NCBI GenBank assembly: GCA_017474765.1
Contig: JAFVGW010000044.1
Coordinates: 1-64,000, forward strand
DNA: 64,000 bases
Source of the DNA: Salinivirgaceae bacterium
GTDB taxonomy: Bacteria; Bacteroidota; Bacteroidia; Bacteroidales; SZUA-534
Direction of reading: 5' to 3'
Shown: positions 60,000 through 64,000 of the stretch, piece after piece
How the letters are laid out: each line of letters begins with the position of its first letter
Position numbering within the stretch: position 1 is the first letter of the stretch
The notes under the pieces: generated by a model
Seen by the model: the letters and a program-made list of their open reading frames with translations, nothing else
What the model was told of the DNA's origin: nothing
Databases searched by the model: none
Position numbers and translations under genes: made by a program

Positions 60000-61106
60000 T
60001 TAAAGGATTCCTGCCAGTCCGAAAATGCCCTGCAACTCGCGTGCGGTGGCGTAAACGGTTTCGGTTTCGTCGTCGATATAGGCGCGGAGTGCCTTTTTCA
60101 TCGTTTCTGCCTCGGCTGAATCGCTGCCTTTAAAATCGCGCTTCAAAATACTCTCGTAGAGTGCTTTGGCCTTTGCTTTTTGACCGTCCTTGCCAATCAG
60201 GGCAACGAATGAGCGCGATATGTTCGACAACTCGGTTACGTTCTGCTTGGCTACAATCTTGCGGAGAGCGTCGATACTCTTGATGTCGATTTCCTCGCTG
60301 GCAGAGTGTTTGCCGTTGACGGCTTTGATAAGGCTGTCCTGCATTGCGTTGATTTCCTTTGCATATTTGCTGGTCTTGCGAATCTGCTTGTTTATAATCA
60401 TTTTTTGCAGTGCGGCCAAAATTTTACGCATTTCGTCGGCCACCTTGCCGTACTTTTTGCCGTGCAGGGCAACGTAGCGGCTGATTATGCGAATTTCAGC
60501 AGAAAGTTCAGGCACAAGTTCGCCAGTGTTGGCAACGGTGCGCGGTGCGCGTGTGCGTGATAGGTCTTTCTCGGCAACGGTAGTAAGTTGCTTTGAACCC
60601 ACATATTCAACGTGATAGAGCCAGCCGCGCTCGTCGTCGTAACTCAAACGCTCGCTGATGATACCTGCACGGTCGGCTTTGTTGTCGATAACCCACGCAC
60701 CAGTCTTAAACAAAGCGGTTGGGGCTTTCTTTTTCGATTTTTTGTCGTCTTTCGCTGGCTTTTCCTCGCTTTTTGGGGCGGTTTTGGGCTTTTCAGCCGA
60801 TTTTGGCTCGGTTTTAGGCTTTTCAGGCTCTTTTTTCGGTTCGGGCCGCGTTTCATCTTTTTTTGACTCTTTTTTTGGCTTATCTTCCTTTGTTTCAGGC
60901 TTTTGGGGTTGGGCCGCCGGTTTCTCGTTTTTTGCGAGGTAGGCGTTGGCCTTTTCGAGCCACAAGTCGATTGTTTCGGTCAGGTCTGCGTCCTCACCGT
61001 AAAATTCGAGCATATCCCTCACGCCGTCGTTGTAGTACGACATAAGGTCGTCAGGCAGTTGCAGTTTTGCAATCTCCTCTTTCACATTTTTTGCTGTAAG
61101 TTTCAT
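60000..61106 (-). CDS. Element protein with acidic N-terminal module and Lys/Pro/Glu linker
   Basis: A 368-residue protein, family unknown. Residues 1-60 (VKEEIAKLQLPDDLMSYYNDGVRDMLEFYGEDADLTETIDLW) resemble the N-terminus of the next gene upstream (61142-62365). Residues ~60-130 are a charged low-complexity linker (KKESKKDETRPEPKKEPEKP). Residues ~130-190 look like a small beta-barrel (TGAWVIDNKADRAGIISERLSY, WLYHVEYVGSKQLTTVAEKDL). The rest is helical and basic. It lacks the shared helix. It ends 12 bases before the tRNA-like fold. Confidence 0.55.
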   Translation of the reverse strand: MKLTAKNVKEEIAKLQLPDDLMSYYNDGVRDMLEFYGEDADLTETIDLWLEKANAYLAKNEKPAAQPQKPETKEDKPKKESKKDETRPEPKKEPEKPKTEPKSAEKPKTAPKSEEKPAKDDKKSKKKAPTALFKTGAWVIDNKADRAGIISERLSYDDERGWLYHVEYVGSKQLTTVAEKDLSRTRAPRTVANTGELVPELSAEIRIISRYVALHGKKYGKVADEMRKILAALQKMIINKQIRKTSKYAKEINAMQDSLIKAVNGKHSASEEIDIKSIDALRKIVAKQNVTELSNISRSFVALIGKDGQKAKAKALYESILKRDFKGSDSAEAETMKKALRAYIDDETETVYATARELQGIFGLAGIL

Positions 61107-61141
61107 CTTAATAAAAATTTAAAGGTTTGAAAATGAAAAGT

Positions 61142-62365
61142 TTATTTTACTAAATATCCGTAGGTATTATCGTTTTCGTTGACCCAAAAGCGGTCGAGTG
61201 AATAGCCGTCGGCTTGCAGAAACTCTTGCAGCCACTGATGGGCGAAATTGTAGTCCTCGCCGTAAAGGTCGTCAATGTTGTAAAGTGGGGTTAAAGTGCC
61301 TTTTTCGCCATAATATGCCCAGTAGGATTCAAACAAGTCGCCACCCTCTTTTACATTGTTTGTGCGGTCGTCCAGCCACACTTTAAAGGCTTTCAGGTTG
61401 TCGTATCGCGGTTTGTTCCAATCCCAAGCGTGAAGCTCGTTGTAGTATTCTTGTATCTCGGCCTCATTGTCGGGGAAACGGTCGTAGAGAACGTTAATAT
61501 CGTCGCCGAAGTACCAATCTTCAAAGAGTTCGACAATCTCATCGTCGGAAATGTCAGACGGCCATTCGCCCCAGTGATTGCCGACAAACTCCTTAATCTC
61601 GCCAACGTCCTTTTTTGGGTAGCGTTTTTTGATAACATCAATAGCGTGCTGTTCCGAATCACTGTTGCCGTTAACACCACCCAAACCTTGCTTCCATTCG
61701 TTGTAACCAGCGTTAAAGGTTGTTGGAGAATACTTGCGCAGGGCTTTGCCGTATGGCATACGGCGCATTTTGCCGCCAATGATAAACTCATCTTCCGACA
61801 GCGATTCGCCAACCTCATTCAAATATTCCTCATAATCTTTGCGTGTTTTGCCGGTTGCCCCATTCAAAAGGCAGAAATGACCCTTTTTGTTTTTGTGCCA
61901 AATATCGCCGTCAAAGTCGGTGTAAACATACTCGCCGCGCTCCGCGTCCCAATGTTTGGCAAAGTGTTCGCGCACATCGTCAACCATTTTGCGTTGTGCC
62001 GTGTGGTTCGGTGCTACCGTATCAAGCGCGTCCATTCCGTCGAACAGCGTAGGCTGGCCTATGCCGTCGAGTTTCATTAACTCCAGTTTCATTTTGATAG
62101 CCTTTGCTTTGAGTTTCAGCAGTTTAAGGCGGCGTTCCTTGTCGTCGCTGGCGGCTGGTTTGGCTGGCTCTGCCGTTTCGCCTTTGGCAATGAAGCGGTT
62201 AACCATCTCGCATATAGCGTCAACGGCGCGGCGGCAATCGTTGTCCTCGTCGTAAAACTCAATCAACTCAAATGTTTCCTGCACTTTGGAGCGCATTTCA
62301 TCGTCTTTCAGGTATCGCTCGTATGCCTGAAATTCGCTTTGTAGGTTGTCTTTTGTAATATTCAT
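61142..62365 (-). CDS. Element protein with acidic N-terminal module and internal shared helix
   Basis: A 407-residue protein from the ATG at 62365. Residues 1-60 match the acidic module of the 60000-61106 gene (EFYDEDND, VNRFIAKG). The shared helix follows at 77-99 (KLLKLKAKAIKMKLELMK). The remaining ~300 residues (GEYVYTDFDGDIWHKNKKGHFCLLNG, FVGNHWGEWPSDISDDEIVELFEDWYFG) are acidic and rich in Trp and Tyr, with no domain I recognise. The longer GTG frame upstream overlaps the previous gene and is rejected. Confidence 0.55.
   Translation of the reverse strand: MNITKDNLQSEFQAYERYLKDDEMRSKVQETFELIEFYDEDNDCRRAVDAICEMVNRFIAKGETAEPAKPAASDDKERRLKLLKLKAKAIKMKLELMKLDGIGQPTLFDGMDALDTVAPNHTAQRKMVDDVREHFAKHWDAERGEYVYTDFDGDIWHKNKKGHFCLLNGATGKTRKDYEEYLNEVGESLSEDEFIIGGKMRRMPYGKALRKYSPTTFNAGYNEWKQGLGGVNGNSDSEQHAIDVIKKRYPKKDVGEIKEFVGNHWGEWPSDISDDEIVELFEDWYFGDDINVLYDRFPDNEAEIQEYYNELHAWDWNKPRYDNLKAFKVWLDDRTNNVKEGGDLFESYWAYYGEKGTLTPLYNIDDLYGEDYNFAHQWLQEFLQADGYSLDRFWVNENDNTYGYLVK
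62069..62137 (-). repeat. Shared Lys/Leu helix motif, internal copy
   Basis: Codes for RRLKLLKLKAKAIKMKL and ELMKLDG between the acidic module and the unknown C-terminal part. Confidence 0.8.
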
Positions 62366-62393
62366 CTTATTAGGTTTTAGAAAGTTAGAATCA

Positions 62394-64000
62394 TTATCTC
62401 TGCCGTTTGGCGTAAGCCAGCAACTCTTTTGCCTTTGCCTTTGCACGGCGCAGACGCGCTGGGCGGTCGGTGTCGGGGGCTGGTGCTTTGGTGGTTGGTA
62501 TGCGGCTCACATCGGTTTTCAGCGGCTTCCAGTTGCCCTGCTTCAGGGTGTTGGCTTTCGGCTTGCCAAAATATTGTTCGGCCTCGGTGGGCAGCAATTC
62601 AACTTGGAACTGGTATTTTTCCAGCAAGTCGCAAATGGTATTGAGTGCCTCGCGGCTCTCAAACGACATTTCCCAATAGGCTTTGCCGTGGTCGCTGTAC
62701 TTCTCAAAACCGCGTCTGTATGGGCTGACATCGAGCCAGTCCTGCATTTTCTCAATACGCTTCATTGTGGCTGGGTCGGTACAGCGCAATTCGAGTGTGC
62801 GGTTGCGGTAGTAATCAGTGCCAATCATCAGCAACATTCCGCGTGTCAGGTTGATTGTGCGGTTGTCGTCGGGTGTGTCCCACACTTTCATAATCACTGG
62901 CTTAAACTTTGCCAGCGGATATTTGCTCATAATCAGTTTTGGCGTTCCGCTTTCGCCGTTGCCAAACACTTGTTTAGGCACAAGCAAGCCTTTCAGTACA
63001 TCGCCGTCGGCGGTGGTGAACGAGATTAGTTTTGAGCGTTCAGGTGCGCTCTTGTAGCCTCGCAGAATGTTGCCAACGATAATGACGCGCTGTTCGCGGT
63101 CGGCGGTGGCCTCTTTACAGTAGGTGTTCCAGTTTTCGAGGTATTTAGCGTCGGTGTCGGTGGAATTACCGTAATAGCCGTAACTGAAATTGCTCAATCC
63201 CAAAATAGCGTCGAGTGCTTTTGTGTCGTTGTCGGCAATGTTGTAGTCGAGCGATTTTGTGCTGTTGGCTACGGCAAACGTGATTGTAATGTTCGACGGT
63301 GCAAACTTGTTATTCGTTTTTGTGCCGATTTCCGCGCCCAAGCAAATGGCCTTTGCGTTGGTGTCGCCATCGACAATGCAAGCACGGCCACAATAGAAAT
63401 TCTCAATGAAACGCGCCTTGCTTTTTACGCGAGTGAGCCGTCCGACAATCTTCTGCCTACGCTCCTCAAAATCGGCGCGGATTTCAGCCTCGCGCTGGCG
63501 TTGGTCGTCGGCAGTCAGGTTGTCTTTGGTTTTCATTTCCTCAATCTCAGCCTCGCAGCGGCTGTTGAGCCTTTGCTCCTCGGCCTCAATATCGGCATCA
63601 TAATGCTTGCGGTATTCCTCGGCAAGAGTTTTGGCTATCTGCTTGCCGTCGTAGTCGCCGCAGAAATTGCGAATCATTGCCTGAACCTCGCTTTGTGCGA
63701 ATGGTTTGCTCAAAACGTTGCACCAGTACGTTCCCTGATATACAGCGTCAGCGAATTTCGATTCGCCAGCCGACGCACCCACCAGCGGTTTCAGGTCGCC
63801 AATAAGTTCGGCCCTCAAGTCCATCGCTTCCACTTCAAGGTCATACTCGCCTTTCTTTTTCAGGTTCTCAATGTGTTTCAGGTAGTTGTCAAGAATGGTA
63901 TTGTAAAAATCCTCTTGTTCCTCGCAGGTGAGCAACGGCACGTAGCCTGACACTTTTTTCAGGAAATCGTCGGGCAGTCCGCTTGTTTTTTTCTTTTTGC
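62394..64000 (-). CDS. Strawberry-notch-like helicase, C-terminal part (5' end outside window)
   Basis: The frame stays open to the right edge; the visible 535 residues begin KKKKTSGLPDDFLKKVSGYVPLL, so the gene is partial and a GTG at 63953 need not be its start. VPLLTCEEQEDFYNTILDNYLKHIENLKKKGEYDLEVEAMDLRAELI matches the region after the helicase core in strawberry-notch (SBNO) proteins of Bacteroides phages and mobile elements. A coiled coil (~120-175) follows, then a beta-rich region (ARFIENFYCGRACIVDGDTNAKAICLG). The C-terminus RPARLRRAKAKAKELLAYAK is a divergent copy of the shared helix. The ATPase core should lie beyond 64000. Confidence 0.6.
   Translation of the reverse strand, partial: KKKKTSGLPDDFLKKVSGYVPLLTCEEQEDFYNTILDNYLKHIENLKKKGEYDLEVEAMDLRAELIGDLKPLVGASAGESKFADAVYQGTYWCNVLSKPFAQSEVQAMIRNFCGDYDGKQIAKTLAEEYRKHYDADIEAEEQRLNSRCEAEIEEMKTKDNLTADDQRQREAEIRADFEERRQKIVGRLTRVKSKARFIENFYCGRACIVDGDTNAKAICLGAEIGTKTNNKFAPSNITITFAVANSTKSLDYNIADNDTKALDAILGLSNFSYGYYGNSTDTDAKYLENWNTYCKEATADREQRVIIVGNILRGYKSAPERSKLISFTTADGDVLKGLLVPKQVFGNGESGTPKLIMSKYPLAKFKPVIMKVWDTPDDNRTINLTRGMLLMIGTDYYRNRTLELRCTDPATMKRIEKMQDWLDVSPYRRGFEKYSDHGKAYWEMSFESREALNTICDLLEKYQFQVELLPTEAEQYFGKPKANTLKQGNWKPLKTDVSRIPTTKAPAPDTDRPARLRRAKAKAKELLAYAKRQR

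Overview
The window looks like a chromosome segment of an uncultured Bacteroidota bacterium, most likely Bacteroidales. Evidence: C-terminal type IX secretion (T9SS) sorting domains, many lipoproteins with a simple lipobox, at least twenty upstream boxes matching the Bacteroidota sigma -7 consensus TAnnTTTG, three SiaC/DUF1987 proteins, a GWxTD-type protein, a 6-bladed propeller lipoprotein with GRGPGE, and the serC-serA-DUF1015 neighbourhood seen in this phylum.

Layout. 1-16200: a YoeB-type toxin; a candidate structured RNA (about 488-749); a 939-residue InlB-repeat T9SS protein followed by an out-of-frame scrap of a second T9SS tail; an M64 peptidase; SiaC; then housekeeping and cell-envelope genes (mtaB, inositol-phosphatase family, GWxTD protein, lipid A acyltransferase, uvrB, nuclease); and an AT-rich CoiA-like gene broken into two frames. 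16200-35000: S9 peptidase; a 1585-residue collagen/repeat/S74 fibre protein; a LytS-LytTR two-component pair; HAD phosphatase; CNNM protein; an SGNH-plus-esterase pair; mnmE; a lipocalin-like lipoprotein; and a sialate-esterase/T9SS gene broken in an A6 run. 35000-52650: serC-serA, an inserted VapBC-type pair and propeller lipoprotein, DUF1015, purU, TPR protein, truA, three uncharacterised exported proteins, ettA, an orphan DUF6922 protein, a PP2C-TM-LysM protein, a Nudix hydrolase and asnA.

52650-64000 is different. It opens with a tRNA-3'-end-like remnant, a minus-strand terminator and eight TAACA motifs spaced at about 10 bp. It continues with seven tightly packed minus-strand genes running off the right edge: a strawberry-notch-like helicase C-terminal part, proteins with polyvalent ADP-ribosyltransferase, nuclease-like and kinase-like domains, and a RecA/KaiC-like ATPase. 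Five of the seven proteins carry the same lysine/leucine helix (core KAKAKALKMKLELMKI), at the C-terminus or at an internal module boundary. I read this as the end of an integrated phage, phage-plasmid or conjugative element whose polyvalent protein is expressed as separate chains. This is the strongest candidate here for an undescribed system.

Intergenic gaps in the chromosomal part often hold short tandem repeats of 7-10 bp (variants of ggattta, ggtgaatt, gaaggattg, gacaatg, gtctgat). Where the longest frame began inside a promoter box, or extended far past a signal peptide or conserved start, I used the internal ATG. All function calls come from reading motifs by eye; no database search was run.
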